A stretch of 64,000 nt of DNA from Mesorhizobium amorphae CCNWGS0123 (lineage in GTDB: Bacteria; Pseudomonadota; Alphaproteobacteria; Rhizobiales; Rhizobiaceae), in the NCBI RefSeq assembly GCF_001686985.1, contig NZ_CP015318.1, forward strand, positions 4,524,001 through 4,588,000. Direction: 5' to 3'. The position numbers and the translations under genes are program-made. Positions 1 to 10,642 of the stretch are shown here, in pieces. Numbering within the stretch: the stretch's first letter is position 1; every line of letters begins with the position of its first letter. The notes below the pieces were generated by a model. The model was not told the DNA's origin. It did not search any database and saw only the letters and a program-made list of their open reading frames with translations.

Positions 1-201
1 GCCCCCGACAACATCGCCAAAGTGCTCGAGAAAACCGGGCTGAGCGAAATGCATTTCGCCGCGCTCGCCGACGTGCCGAGTGCAATGGCCTACCGCAATC
101 CGCGTGTCGGCATGGGCGGCGCCAACCTCGACCGCGAATACCGCACCACCGTCACCGACGAGGCCCTGGTGGCGGCGACTATCGCGGCGGTCAGGGCATG
201 A
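1..201 (+). CDS. cutC: Copper homeostasis protein CutC-like, C-terminal part
   Basis: Only the last 66 codons are in the window; the gene enters from the left edge in frame 1 and stops with TGA at 199-201. The fragment starts with a segment like the CutC block that follows the S-G-G loop (PDNIAKVLEKTG, then EMHFAAL) and ends with the RVGMGGANLDREY segment near the C-terminus. CutC proteins are cytoplasmic TIM barrels once linked to copper tolerance, with an unsettled biochemical role. The stop overlaps the next gene's start by four bases (ATGA), so the two are probably translationally coupled. Assignment rests on a short tail and is moderately sure. Confidence 0.6.
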   Translation, partial: APDNIAKVLEKTGLSEMHFAALADVPSAMAYRNPRVGMGGANLDREYRTTVTDEALVAATIAAVRA

Positions 202-698
202 CCATGAATGAACCTTTGCCGATAGACCGGGTCTTGCCCGAAGACGAACCTGCCATACTGACGCTCAACAACGAGCATGCGGCCGAACTGTCGTGGCTCG
301 AACCCGAGCGGCTGTCCTTCCTGATCGGCGAGGCGTTCTATACGCGCCGCATCGGCGCGCTCGAAGCCTTCATCATGACCTTCGACCAGGATGCCCAATA
401 CGACAGCCCGAACTTCCTCTGGTTCCGCGAGCGCTACCGGCGCTTCGTCTATGTCGACCGCGTCGTCGTCGCGGCGCAGGCGCGCGGCCGCGGCCATGCC
501 CGCCGGCTGTATGAGGATCTGTTCGACCAAGTTTCGCGCGCCGGCCACACCATCGTCACTTGCGAGGTCAATGCCGAGCCACCCAATCCGGCTTCGGATG
601 CGTTTCACGCCGCGCTCGGCTTTGCCGAGGTCGGCGGTGCGGTGATCCATGGCGGCAAGAAGGCAGTGCGCTACTACGCCAGGCAGATCACCGGCTAA
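198..698 (+). CDS. GNAT family N-acetyltransferase
   Basis: A 166-residue single-domain protein. The acetyl-CoA pyrophosphate loop Q-x-x-G-x-G is visible at residues 94-99 (in VVAAQARGRGHARRLYE), preceded by a V-D-R-V-V-V strand, and a C-terminal A-L-G-F segment with the usual GNAT ending (FHAALGFAEVGG). It should transfer an acetyl group from acetyl-CoA to an amine; the substrate cannot be read from the sequence. The ATG at 198 overlaps the upstream cutC stop as ATGA, which supports the start. A second ATG two codons later is also possible. Confidence 0.85.
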   Translation: MTMNEPLPIDRVLPEDEPAILTLNNEHAAELSWLEPERLSFLIGEAFYTRRIGALEAFIMTFDQDAQYDSPNFLWFRERYRRFVYVDRVVVAAQARGRGHARRLYEDLFDQVSRAGHTIVTCEVNAEPPNPASDAFHAALGFAEVGGAVIHGGKKAVRYYARQITG

Positions 699-774
699 CG
701 CGGCATCAACCGGTACTGGCGCCATGAACAAGCCAAGGCTAAAGTAGCCGCTTCCGCCAGCCAGGCGAAACACC

Positions 775-1260
775 ATGCCGAGCAACGTCTTCCGCTTCGA
801 TGAGAGCTGGGACATTCCCGAGGCAACGCCGCAAGAGGTGTGGGAGGTGCTTTCCGACGCCGAACTGCTGCCGCTCTGGTGGGGCGACGTCTACAAGGAG
901 GTCGTGCCGCTCGACAGGAAGGGCAAGGGCGTGGTCGGCTCGCGGGCCAAGGCCCGGGCGCGCGGCGCCTTGCCCTACGAGCTGAACTTCATCGTCGAGG
1001 CAGCCGAGCTCGAACCGGGACGGCTGGTGGTGGTGAAGACTTTTGGCGATTTCGACGGGCTTTGGCGGGCGGAACTGTCGCCGTCCGGAACAGGCACTCA
1101 TGTCAAGCTGATCTGGCAGGTGACGGTGCTGAGGCCTATCCTGAAACTGCTGGCGCCGATCCTGCGCCACGCCTTCGCCTGGAACCATCGCTGGACCACG
1201 CCGCGCGGCGAAGCCGGCCTGCGCCGCTACCTGGCGCAGAAAAATGGCAGAGCGGCCTGA
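775..1260 (+). CDS. SRPBCC family (polyketide cyclase/START-like) protein
   Basis: A 161-residue protein with the helix-grip layout of SRPBCC proteins: an N-terminal strand (FRFDESWDIPEATPQEVWE), an acidic helix with LWWGDVY, and a long C-terminal helix after WNHRWTTPRGEAGL. These proteins bind hydrophobic ligands in an internal cavity; ligand and pathway are unknown here. It is not an obvious CoxG membrane anchor although it lies near a cox-type operon, and it is convergent with that operon. A hairpin terminator follows at once. Confidence 0.75.
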   Translation: MPSNVFRFDESWDIPEATPQEVWEVLSDAELLPLWWGDVYKEVVPLDRKGKGVVGSRAKARARGALPYELNFIVEAAELEPGRLVVVKTFGDFDGLWRAELSPSGTGTHVKLIWQVTVLRPILKLLAPILRHAFAWNHRWTTPRGEAGLRRYLAQKNGRAA

Positions 1261-1267
1261 CCAGCAA

Positions 1268-1289
1268 AAAGGGGCCGCGAGGCCCCTTT
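1268..1289. terminator. Bidirectional intrinsic terminator between convergent genes
   Basis: Nine-base arms (AAAGGGGCC and GGCCCCTTT) flank a GCGA loop between the SRPBCC stop and the coxM-like stop. A-tract and T-tract on the two sides would let it work in both directions. Confidence 0.75.
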
Positions 1290-1311
1290 CCATTCATCGC
1301 ATCACGAGCAC

Positions 1312-2109
1312 TCAGGCGTTGGCGGCAGCCACTGCGCGCTTGGCCATCACCGCGATCAGATTGGCGCGATAGTCTGCCGAAGCATGGATATCGCTCATCA
1401 GATTCTTCGCCGGCACCTTCACGCCGTCGAGCGCCGATGCGGCAAAATTCTTCGCCAGTGCCGCCTCGATCTCCTTGGAGCGGAAGACGCCGTCGTCGCC
1501 GGCACCGGTGACCGCGACGCTGACGCCGTCCTTGCCCTTGGCGACAAACACACCGACGATCGCGTAGCGCGAAGCCGGATTGCGGAACTTCTCATAGGCA
1601 GCCTTGGCCGGCGCGGTAAAGCTTACCGCGGTGATGATCTCGCCATCCTTCAGCGCCGTCTCGAATAGACCCGTGAAGAATTTGCCGGCGGCGATCTGAC
1701 GCTTGTTGGTCACGATCGTTGCCCCCAGCGCCAGCAATGCCGCCGGATAGTCGGCGGCCGGATCATTGTTGGCGATCGAACCGCCGATCGTACCCCTGTA
1801 GCGTACCGCCGGGTCGCCGATCAGCGACGCCATTTGGGCAAGCGCCGGACAGGCTTTCTTCAGCTTCTCGTCACTGGCGACATCGTAATGCGTCGTGGCC
1901 GCACCGACGGTGACGGTCTTGCCCGACACCTTGACGCCCTGCAGCTCCTTGATCCGCGAAAGATCGACAAGGTCGGAGGGTGCGGCGAGCCGGGTCTTCA
2001 TCGCCGGGATCAGCGTCATGCCGCCCGACAACAACTTGGCATCGCCGCTCTTGATCAGCTTGGCGGCGTCGGCGACCGAGGTGGCGCGGTGGTAGTTGAC
2101 CGAATACAT
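1312..2109 (-). CDS. coxM: Molybdenum hydroxylase FAD-binding subunit (CoxM-like)
   Basis: A 265-residue medium subunit of the xanthine oxidase/CO dehydrogenase family. It passes electrons from the Fe-S subunit to FAD. The two FAD-binding signatures are visible: SGGMTLIP at residues 28-35 and TIGGSIANNDPAADYP at 107-122. It is the last gene of a three-gene operon, 12 bp after the large subunit, giving transcription order small-large-medium. That order and the active-site motif of the large subunit are typical of form II enzymes, whose physiological substrate is often not CO. Confidence 0.9.
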   Translation of the reverse strand: MYSVNYHRATSVADAAKLIKSGDAKLLSGGMTLIPAMKTRLAAPSDLVDLSRIKELQGVKVSGKTVTVGAATTHYDVASDEKLKKACPALAQMASLIGDPAVRYRGTIGGSIANNDPAADYPAALLALGATIVTNKRQIAAGKFFTGLFETALKDGEIITAVSFTAPAKAAYEKFRNPASRYAIVGVFVAKGKDGVSVAVTGAGDDGVFRSKEIEAALAKNFAASALDGVKVPAKNLMSDIHASADYRANLIAVMAKRAVAAANA

Positions 2110-2121
2110 GGCTGTTCCTCC

Positions 2122-4473
2122 TCAGTGCTTCGTCGCCGCCCGGATCGCTGCCCAGACCGTGGACGGCGATGCCGGCATGGCAATGTCGGTGATCCCGATG
2201 GCGTCGGTAATGGCGTTGATGACCGCCGGCGGCGATCCGATGGCGCCCGCCTCGCCGCAGCCCTTGATGCCGAGCGGATTGCTCGGGCACGGCGTGTTCG
2301 AAGTCGAGACCTTGAACGACGGCAGGTCGCCGGCGCGCGGCATGGTGTAGTCCATGTAGCTCGCCGTCAGCAATTGTCCGCCGGCGTCATAATGCGCGCC
2401 TTCCAGCAAGGCCTGGCCGATGCCCTGGGCGATGCCGCCATGCACCTGACCCTCGACGATCATCGGGTTGATGATGTTGCCGAAATCGTCCGCCGCGACG
2501 AACTGGACGATCTCGGTTGTGCCGGTTTCCGGATCGATCTCGACCTCACAGATGTAGCAGCCTGCCGGGAAAGTGAAATTCGCCGGATCGTAGAACGCCG
2601 TCTCCTTCAGCCCCGGCTCCATGCCGCTTGGCAGATTATGGGCGGTGTAGGCGGCGAGCGCCATCTGGAACCACGGTATGTTCTTGTCGGTGCCGGCGAC
2701 CTTCAGCGCCCCGTTCTCGATGACGATGTCGCCCTCGTCGGCTTCGAGCAAATGAGCTGCGATCTTCTTGGCCTTGGCCTCGACCTTGTCCAACGCCTTG
2801 GCGATAGCCGACATGCCGACGGCGCCCGAACGTGAGCCATAGGTGCCCATGCCCATCTGCACCTTGTCGGTGTCGCCATGGACGATCGAAACGCTGTCGA
2901 TCGGCACGCCAAAGCGCTCATTGACCAATTGCGCAAAGGTCGTCTCGTGGCCCTGGCCGTGGCTGTGCGAACCGGTCAGCACCTCGATCGTGCCGACGGC
3001 GTTGACCCGCACCTCCGCCGATTCCCAAAGGCCGACACCGGCGCCGAGCGAGCCGACCGCCGCCGACGGCGCGATGCCGCAGGCCTCGATGTAGCAGCTC
3101 ATGCCGATGCCGCGCAGCAGCCCCTTCTTGGCGGCGGCTGCCTTGCGCTTGGCAAAGCCGGCATAGTCGGACGCCTTCGTGGCCGCGTCGAGCGAGGCGC
3201 CATAGTCGCCGGCGTCGTAATTCATGATCACCGGTGTCTGGTGCGGGAAGGAGGTGATGAAGTTCGTGCGCCGCAGTTCCGCCGGCGACACACGAAGTTC
3301 GCGCGCCGCCGCCTCCATGGTGCGCTCGAGCAGATAAGTGGCTTCCGGCCGCCCTGCCCCGCGATAGGCATCGACGGGCGCGGTGTTCGTATAGACCGTG
3401 CGCACATTGGCGTGGATTGCCGGGATGTCGTACTGGCCCGACAGCAGCGTCGCATAGAGATAGGTCGGCACGCAGGACGAGAACAGCGACATGTAGGCGC
3501 CGAGATTGGCGATGGTGTCGACTTTCAGACCGGTTATCCGGTTGTTTTTGTCGAAGGCCATCTCCACCGTCGAGACATGGTCGCGGCCATGCGCGTCCGA
3601 CAGAAAACTTTCGGTGCGGTCGGCGACCCATTTGACGGGCACGCCGGTCTTCTTCGAAGCCCACAGGCAGACGATCTCTTCCGGATAGATGTAGATCTTG
3701 GAACCGAAGCCGCCGCCGACATCGGGCGCAATGACGCGCAATTTGTTTTCCGGCGCGATGTTGTAGAAAGCGCTCATCACCAACCGCGCGACATGCGGGT
3801 TCTGCGACGTCGTCCAGCAGGTATAGTGGTCCTCGGCCTTGTCGTAATGGCCAAGGGCGGCGCGAGGCTCCATGGCGTTGGGCACCAGCCGGTTGTTGAC
3901 GATCTTCATGCGGGTGACGTGGGCGGCAGCCTTGATCGCCGCGTCGGTCGCCTTGGCGTCGCCGATCTCCCAGTCGAAGATCAGGTTGTTCTCGGCCTCC
4001 GCATGGATCTGCGGCGCGCCCTTCTCCAGCGCCTTGGTCGCGTCGACGACCGCCTTCAGTTCCTTGTAGGTGATCTCGACAGCTTCGGCCGCGTCGCGCG
4101 CCTGGCCTTTGGTTTCCGCCACCACGATGACGACCGCGTCGCCGACATAGCGGACCTTGTCGACGGCGAGCGGCGACCAGGCGCCCATCTTCATCGGCGA
4201 GCCGTCCTTGGAATGGATCATCCAGCCGCAGATGAGATTGCCGATTCCGTCAGCCTTGAGCTGCTTGCCGGTCAGCACGCCGACGACGCCGGGCATGGCT
4301 TGGGCCTTCTTGACGTCGATCTTCTTGATCTGCGCATGCGCGTGCGGGCTGCGTACGAAGGCCGCATGCTTCATGCCGGGAACCACCATGTCGTCGACAT
4401 AGCGGCCGGCGCCGGTGATGAACCTCTTGTCTTCCTTGCGCGCGACCCGAGCGCCAACACCTTCAATGCCCAT
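2122..4473 (-). CDS. coxL: Molybdenum hydroxylase large subunit, form II CoxL-like
   Basis: A 783-residue catalytic subunit that would bind the molybdopterin cytosine dinucleotide cofactor. GGGFGSK at residues 253-259 is the conserved glycine-rich cofactor loop, AYRGAGR lies at 369-375, and GCGEAGAIG near residue 748 carries the general-base glutamate. Form I CO dehydrogenases have AYXCSFR with a Cu-binding cysteine at the position of AYRGAGR. This protein therefore lacks that cysteine and belongs to form II (CoxL-like), which may oxidise aldehydes, purines or other substrates rather than CO. No maturation genes (coxD/E/F) are in the window. Confidence 0.9.
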   Translation of the reverse strand: MGIEGVGARVARKEDKRFITGAGRYVDDMVVPGMKHAAFVRSPHAHAQIKKIDVKKAQAMPGVVGVLTGKQLKADGIGNLICGWMIHSKDGSPMKMGAWSPLAVDKVRYVGDAVVIVVAETKGQARDAAEAVEITYKELKAVVDATKALEKGAPQIHAEAENNLIFDWEIGDAKATDAAIKAAAHVTRMKIVNNRLVPNAMEPRAALGHYDKAEDHYTCWTTSQNPHVARLVMSAFYNIAPENKLRVIAPDVGGGFGSKIYIYPEEIVCLWASKKTGVPVKWVADRTESFLSDAHGRDHVSTVEMAFDKNNRITGLKVDTIANLGAYMSLFSSCVPTYLYATLLSGQYDIPAIHANVRTVYTNTAPVDAYRGAGRPEATYLLERTMEAAARELRVSPAELRRTNFITSFPHQTPVIMNYDAGDYGASLDAATKASDYAGFAKRKAAAAKKGLLRGIGMSCYIEACGIAPSAAVGSLGAGVGLWESAEVRVNAVGTIEVLTGSHSHGQGHETTFAQLVNERFGVPIDSVSIVHGDTDKVQMGMGTYGSRSGAVGMSAIAKALDKVEAKAKKIAAHLLEADEGDIVIENGALKVAGTDKNIPWFQMALAAYTAHNLPSGMEPGLKETAFYDPANFTFPAGCYICEVEIDPETGTTEIVQFVAADDFGNIINPMIVEGQVHGGIAQGIGQALLEGAHYDAGGQLLTASYMDYTMPRAGDLPSFKVSTSNTPCPSNPLGIKGCGEAGAIGSPPAVINAITDAIGITDIAMPASPSTVWAAIRAATKH

Positions 4474-4491
4474 CAGAAATTCCTCCCGAAT

Positions 4492-4590
4492 TTAGGTGAG
4501 TAGTAGGTAGGGATTAGGCAGTTGGGAAAAGGCTCGGATCCGTATGGCCGTTTGCCCTACCCCCTATCGCCTACTCCCTACTCCCTTGCC
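4492..4590. repeat. Intergenic imperfect inverted repeat of TACTCCC-type units
   Basis: The 117 bp between coxS and coxL carry GGTGAGTAGTAGGTAGGGA at about 4495-4513 and a mirror block CTACTCCCTACTCCC at about 4571-4585, with a further CCCTACCCCCTATCG just before it. The units are short, degenerate and inverted relative to each other. Similar TAC/GTA-rich blocks recur between genes in mesorhizobia as far as I recall; copy number elsewhere cannot be seen here. It sits inside the operon, so it would be transcribed and could form a hairpin between the two cistrons. Confidence 0.45.
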
Positions 4591-5091
<501 letters not shown>

Positions 5092-5307
5092 GAAACCTCC
5101 CTGGGTAATTTACCTTGGTCGTCCCGGCGCCGGTGTTGCTCGGACGCTGCGGATATCGGCCTATTCCTATTCCGCACAAAGCACGGGAAAAAGTGCCTTG
5201 CGCCCTCCACGACGCGAGAATGCAGTTCGTCCGAAACGCCGCATATTGTACTTTCGGTCACGCCTGACGGGGCCCGCCCATTGCCAAAGCGACCCCCGAA
5301 GACAACA

Positions 5308-6546
5308 ATGCCCTGCAACGCCTGCGTGCCGGACACGCACAAGAACGCGTTGGAGGACCCTGCAGGAGGAAGGCAGCTGGCCAGTTCGAGCACGCGCTAC
5401 GCATGCGGCCTCTCGGCGCTCACCACGGATGAGCCCGACGCCAACGCTTTCGCCCAGGCCATCGCGGCGGAAGCGGCAGCCATCGACGCCGGCTTCGCGC
5501 TGCTGTTCTTCTCCCAGAGCCTGGTCGACGCGACAGCCCTGTCCCAGGCGCTGAAGGCGCATGCGCCTTCGCTTGCCTATGCCGGCTGTTCGACCGCCGG
5601 CGAGATCACGCCGCAAGGTCTGGAGGAAGGCCACATCCTCGCCTTGCTGCTGCCTTCGGCGTCGTTTTCGACCGTCAGCATCATGGTCGACAACCTCTCC
5701 TCGTCGGGCATGGACAGGATCACCGGTGAAGTCGCCGCGCTCAGGCGCCTGCTGCGCGGCCGCGTCGGGCACGCACTGGCCAAGGGAACCTTCGCCCTCT
5801 GCTTCATCGACGGCCTCTCCTATGCCGAGGAAGCAGTGACCTCCGCGATCCATTGGGGGCTGGACGACATTCCGCTGATCGGCGGCTCGGCCGGCGACGA
5901 TCTGAAATTCGAGACGACCAGGCTGATCTCGAACGGCAAGGTCGCCTCCGACAGCGCCATCATCGTGCTGATCACCACGGAAATTCCGTTCCACGTCTTC
6001 AAGACCGACAACTTCATCCCCACCGACGAGAAGCTGGTGGTGACCGCGTCCGATCCCGATCACCGCATCGTGCGCGAGTTCAACGCCATCAACGCCGCGG
6101 AAGAATACGCCGCCTCGGTCGGCATCATCCCACAGACGCTGACGCCGCTCAGCTTCGCCTCGCATCCGGTGGTGGTGAAGGTCGGCGGCGAGTATTATTG
6201 CCGCTCGATCCAGAGGATGCATGCCGACGGCTCGCTGTCGTTCTTCTGCGCCATCGACGACGGCGTCGTGCTCTCCATCGCCCAGCCGAAGAACATGGTG
6301 GAAGCGACGCGCGCCGCCCTCAAGGATGTCGAGGAAAAGCTCGGCGGCATCGACATGATCCTCGGTTTCGACTGCGTTCTGAGACGGCTCGACGCCCGCA
6401 ACCGCCAGGTCTTTCGCGACATTTCGGAACTCTACCGGGTCAACAACGTCATCGGCTTCGGCACCTATGGCGAGCAGTATCGGTCGATGCATCTGAACCA
6501 GACCTTTACCGGCATCGCCTTCGGCGAGCGCCAGGCGGCGGAATAG
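5308..6546 (+). CDS. FIST domain sensor protein (NosP-like)
   Basis: A 412-residue cytoplasmic protein with an N-terminal FIST domain (the AYAGCSTAGEI segment and LIGGSAGDDLKF are typical) and a C-terminal FIST_C domain ending in the IGFGTYGEQY motif. FIST proteins are thought to bind small ligands; the NosP subgroup binds heme and senses nitric oxide, and is encoded beside a hybrid kinase. The open frame runs far upstream, but homology begins near the ATG at 5308, so the long N-terminal extension was rejected; the ribosome site there is weak. The kinase follows after 12 bp, implying co-transcription and partnership. Confidence 0.8.
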   Translation: MPCNACVPDTHKNALEDPAGGRQLASSSTRYACGLSALTTDEPDANAFAQAIAAEAAAIDAGFALLFFSQSLVDATALSQALKAHAPSLAYAGCSTAGEITPQGLEEGHILALLLPSASFSTVSIMVDNLSSSGMDRITGEVAALRRLLRGRVGHALAKGTFALCFIDGLSYAEEAVTSAIHWGLDDIPLIGGSAGDDLKFETTRLISNGKVASDSAIIVLITTEIPFHVFKTDNFIPTDEKLVVTASDPDHRIVREFNAINAAEEYAASVGIIPQTLTPLSFASHPVVVKVGGEYYCRSIQRMHADGSLSFFCAIDDGVVLSIAQPKNMVEATRAALKDVEEKLGGIDMILGFDCVLRRLDARNRQVFRDISELYRVNNVIGFGTYGEQYRSMHLNQTFTGIAFGERQAAE

Positions 6547-6558
6547 GATCTTTTCTCC

Positions 6559-7902
6559 ATGCCGCTGAGAGACATCAACGACCTGGAAAAGCTGAAGAAG
6601 ATCAACGCGGCGCTGGTCAGCCGCGTCGAGCGCTCGATGGACCAGCAGGGCAATGCCTTCTCGCTGTTCCAGACCGCGATTTCGCTGGAGAACCGGGTCC
6701 GCACCCGCACCGAGGAATTGCATTCGACCTTACGCCGGCTCGAACAGTCGAACATCGACCTCAGCGCCGCCAAGGAAACCGCCGAACTGGCGAACCTGTC
6801 CAAGACCCGGTTCCTCGCCGCCGCCAGCCATGACGTGCTGCAGCCGCTGAACGCCGCCCACCTCTCCGTCTCGGCGCTGGCCGAACTGCAGACCAGCGAC
6901 GAAGGCAAGAAACTCGTCCGCCAGGTCGAACGCTCGCTGGAGACGATGGAAGACCTGTTGCGCACGCTGCTCGACATTTCCAAGCTTGACGCCGGCGTCG
7001 TGCAGCCCGACATCGGCGACGTCAGCCTGGAGACGCTGTTCTCCTCGCTGCGCTCGGATTTCCTGCCCGTCGCCGAGATGAAGGGCCTGACGTTGAAATT
7101 CCGGCCGGTGAACGCCGTCGTGCGTTCCGACCGCACGCTGCTGCGCCGCATCCTGCAGAACATCTTGTCCAATGCGCTGCGCTACACCCGCTCCGGCGGC
7201 GTGCTGGTCGGTACCAGGCATCGTGGCGACACCATCCGCATCGACGTCGCCGACACCGGCTGCGGCATCCCCGCCGACCAGCGCGAGGCGGTGTTCGAGG
7301 AATTCCACCGCGGCGGAACCGCACTCACCGATACCGGGCTTTCCGGCGGCGGGCTTGGATTGGGTCTCGCGATCGTGCGCCGCATGGCGGCAGCGCTTGG
7401 CCATCCCGTGACGTTTTCGTCGAAGGTCGGCCGCGGCACGATCTTTCACATCGACGTGCCGGTCGGCATCGGCGCCACGTCTGACACCGTTGCCGGCACC
7501 ACCGACATGGAGCGACCGCGCGGCTACGGCCTGTTCGGCACCAAGGTGCTGCTGGTCGAAAACGACGCCGACGTGCTGCAGGCGATGACGTCCCTGCTCG
7601 AGCGCTGGCAATGCGTGGTGCGCGCCGCAACCTCGACCGACGATGCGCTCGACATGCTCGGCGACACCGACTGGGTGCCGGACATCGTCATTGCCGACCA
7701 GCATCTCGACGGCGGCGACCTCGGAACCGCCACCATCGCCGAGGTCCGCGACTATCTCGGTCGCCCGGTTCCGGCGCTGATCGTCACCGCCGACGCTTCA
7801 GAAATTGTCGCCAAGGCCGCCCGCGCCGACGGCATCGAGCTGATGCGCAAGCCGCTGAAGCCCGCGCAACTGCGCGCGCTTCTGGCGCATTTGCTGGCTT
7901 AG
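6559..7902 (+). CDS. Hybrid sensor histidine kinase/response regulator (NahK-like)
   Basis: A 447-residue soluble kinase with no membrane segment. An N-terminal coiled coil (about 10-80) leads to the H-box ASHDVLQPLNA with phosphoacceptor H91, N-box NILSNALRYT (201-210), G1-box DTGCGIP (232-238) and G2 GLGLGL. A receiver domain follows from about 328, with acceptor D380 (VIADQHLDGG) and conserved K431. Lacking its own sensor domain, it probably takes its signal from the FIST protein encoded 12 bp upstream. The H-box is the type seen in the NahK/ErcS-like kinases of proteobacteria. The output could be the response regulator encoded tail to tail. Confidence 0.9.
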   Translation: MPLRDINDLEKLKKINAALVSRVERSMDQQGNAFSLFQTAISLENRVRTRTEELHSTLRRLEQSNIDLSAAKETAELANLSKTRFLAAASHDVLQPLNAAHLSVSALAELQTSDEGKKLVRQVERSLETMEDLLRTLLDISKLDAGVVQPDIGDVSLETLFSSLRSDFLPVAEMKGLTLKFRPVNAVVRSDRTLLRRILQNILSNALRYTRSGGVLVGTRHRGDTIRIDVADTGCGIPADQREAVFEEFHRGGTALTDTGLSGGGLGLGLAIVRRMAAALGHPVTFSSKVGRGTIFHIDVPVGIGATSDTVAGTTDMERPRGYGLFGTKVLLVENDADVLQAMTSLLERWQCVVRAATSTDDALDMLGDTDWVPDIVIADQHLDGGDLGTATIAEVRDYLGRPVPALIVTADASEIVAKAARADGIELMRKPLKPAQLRALLAHLLA

Positions 7903-7937
7903 CTCAATGCCTCCCCTCGATGGGAAGGGTAAAAGAC

Positions 7938-8621
7938 TCAAAACCCCGCCTGATCGCGAAACAGCTCCGCATTGTCCAGCTTCGACACTTCGATCACTGC
8001 TTGCGTGCGGCTGTACACATTGAGCTTGCGCAGGATTTCCGAGACATGCGCCTTGACCGTGGTCTCGCCAACCTGCAGCTCATAGGCGATCTGCTTGTTG
8101 AGCATGCCCTGGCGCAGCATCTGCAGCACCCTGAGTTGCTGCGGCGTCAACCTGGACAGGCGCTGCAGCATGTCGGCGCGGTCGGCGCTGTCGGCGTCGG
8201 GCGGCTGGCCCTCATAGGTTTCGGGCACATAGATCGCGCCGTCCATCACCGAACGGATGGCGGCGGCGAGATCGCTCTTGCGCGCCGATTTCGGGATGAA
8301 GCCGGCAGCGCCGTAGGACAACGCCTCGGAGATGATTCGAGGCTCTTCATAGCCAGAGACGATGACAACCGGCAGGCGCGGATGGCGGGTCCTGAGCTGC
8401 AGCAGTCCGTCGAAACCATGCACGTCGGGCATGCTGAGGTCGAGCAGCGCAAGGTCGAACAGTTTTGCGCCGGCCAAGAGATCGAGCGCCTCGGCGATCG
8501 AGCGCGCCTCGACCGTGTCGACATCCGGATAGGCCATCTGCACGGCGCTGTGCAGCGCTTCGCGAAACAGCGGATGGTCGTCGATGATCAGAAACCGGGC
8601 GCGATCGTTGACTGCGGTCAT
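7938..8621 (-). CDS. LuxR/NarL-type response regulator
   Basis: A 227-residue protein: receiver domain (residues 10-125) with acidic pocket DD at 14-15, phosphoacceptor D61 (LLDLSMPD) and a lysine in GFIPKS, then a LuxR-type helix-turn-helix (about 155-215) with the LTPQQLRVLQ start and NKQIAYELQVGETTVKAHV recognition region. It ends 35 bp from the kinase gene on the opposite strand, so it is a likely partner of the FIST/kinase pair. Its targets are unknown; the neighbouring cox operon and maiA are candidates by position only. Confidence 0.9.
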   Translation of the reverse strand: MTAVNDRARFLIIDDHPLFREALHSAVQMAYPDVDTVEARSIAEALDLLAGAKLFDLALLDLSMPDVHGFDGLLQLRTRHPRLPVVIVSGYEEPRIISEALSYGAAGFIPKSARKSDLAAAIRSVMDGAIYVPETYEGQPPDADSADRADMLQRLSRLTPQQLRVLQMLRQGMLNKQIAYELQVGETTVKAHVSEILRKLNVYSRTQAVIEVSKLDNAELFRDQAGF

Positions 8622-8899
8622 GGTGAGGTCGCTTCACTTCGCTCAGAATAGGATAATCCGCCGACCATGGCCAGATTATTGCAAGATAGTACATCGCCAT
8701 ATTTGGCTGGCGCTTGCCCGGCCGTGCAAATCGGCCGAATGTGCCGGTAAACAAAACAATAGCTTTGGCAGAGACCGTGCATGACAGAGTTCGTCCTCCC
8801 CTTGCCCGCAACCCTTTCGCTGGCCGTTACGGGCTCTGAGTGGCGTCGACGGGACAGGCACGATCGAACTGACCATCGGCCAGCCGACAGCGTGATCCG

Positions 8900-9550
8900 A
8901 TGAGCGACCTCGTCCTTCACAACTACTACCGTTCCTCCACCTCCTATCGGGTGCGGATCGCGCTGGAGATGAAGGGCCTGACCTATGACTACGTGCCGCA
9001 TCATCTGCGCCATGGCGAGCATCTGGAGCCGGCCTATCTCGCGGTCAATCCGCAGGGGTTGGTGCCGGCGCTGATCCTGGGCGATGGCACGCTTTTGACG
9101 CAGTCGCTAGCGATCATCGAATATCTCGACGAGACCAAGCCCGAGCCGCCGCTGCTGCCGAAGGATGCGCTCGGCCGGGCGCATGTCAGGATGCTGGCGC
9201 AGATGATCGCCTGCGACATCCATCCGGTGAACAATCTGCGCGTGCTGACCTCGCTGCGCACCCTGTTCGGCGCCGGCGACCAGGATGTCGTCAACTGGTT
9301 CCGGCACTGGGTGAACGAAGGTTTCCAGCCGCTTGAAAAGATTCTGGCTTCGTCGCCGCAGACGGGCATGTTCTGTCACGGCGACACACCGGGGCTGGCC
9401 GACATCTGCCTGGTCGCCCAGGTCATCAACAATGCCCGCTTCGGCGTCGACATGACGCCTTACCCCACGATCTCGCGCATTCATTCCGCCTGCATGGCGC
9501 TGCCGGCCTTTCAGAAGGCGGCGCCAGAGAATCAGATAGACGCGGAATAG
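8900..9550 (+). CDS. maiA: Maleylacetoacetate isomerase
   Basis: A 216-residue zeta-class glutathione transferase that converts maleylacetoacetate to fumarylacetoacetate in tyrosine/homogentisate breakdown. The active-site segment SSTSYRVRIALEMKG (12-26) matches the family SSxSxRVRIAL pattern, though the middle Cys is a Thr. NPQGLVPAL and a Q-S-L-A-I-I-E-Y-L-D glutathione-binding stretch follow, and the C-terminal helical domain holds the HPVNNLRVL motif that separates MaiA from other transferases. No other homogentisate genes lie next to it. An alcohol dehydrogenase follows 36 bp later on the same strand. Confidence 0.88.
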   Translation: MSDLVLHNYYRSSTSYRVRIALEMKGLTYDYVPHHLRHGEHLEPAYLAVNPQGLVPALILGDGTLLTQSLAIIEYLDETKPEPPLLPKDALGRAHVRMLAQMIACDIHPVNNLRVLTSLRTLFGAGDQDVVNWFRHWVNEGFQPLEKILASSPQTGMFCHGDTPGLADICLVAQVINNARFGVDMTPYPTISRIHSACMALPAFQKAAPENQIDAE

Positions 9551-9586
9551 CCGCATAGGATTGGGGCAGAGTATAGGGAGTTGCCG

Positions 9587-10627
<1,041 letters not shown>

Positions 10628-10642
10628 CTGCGGCCGGCACTA

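Noticed and set aside
775..1260. CoxG membrane anchor for the CO dehydrogenase-like enzyme
   Set aside because: It is an SRPBCC protein but is convergent with the operon and lacks the CoxG-type N-terminal pattern and a membrane helix.
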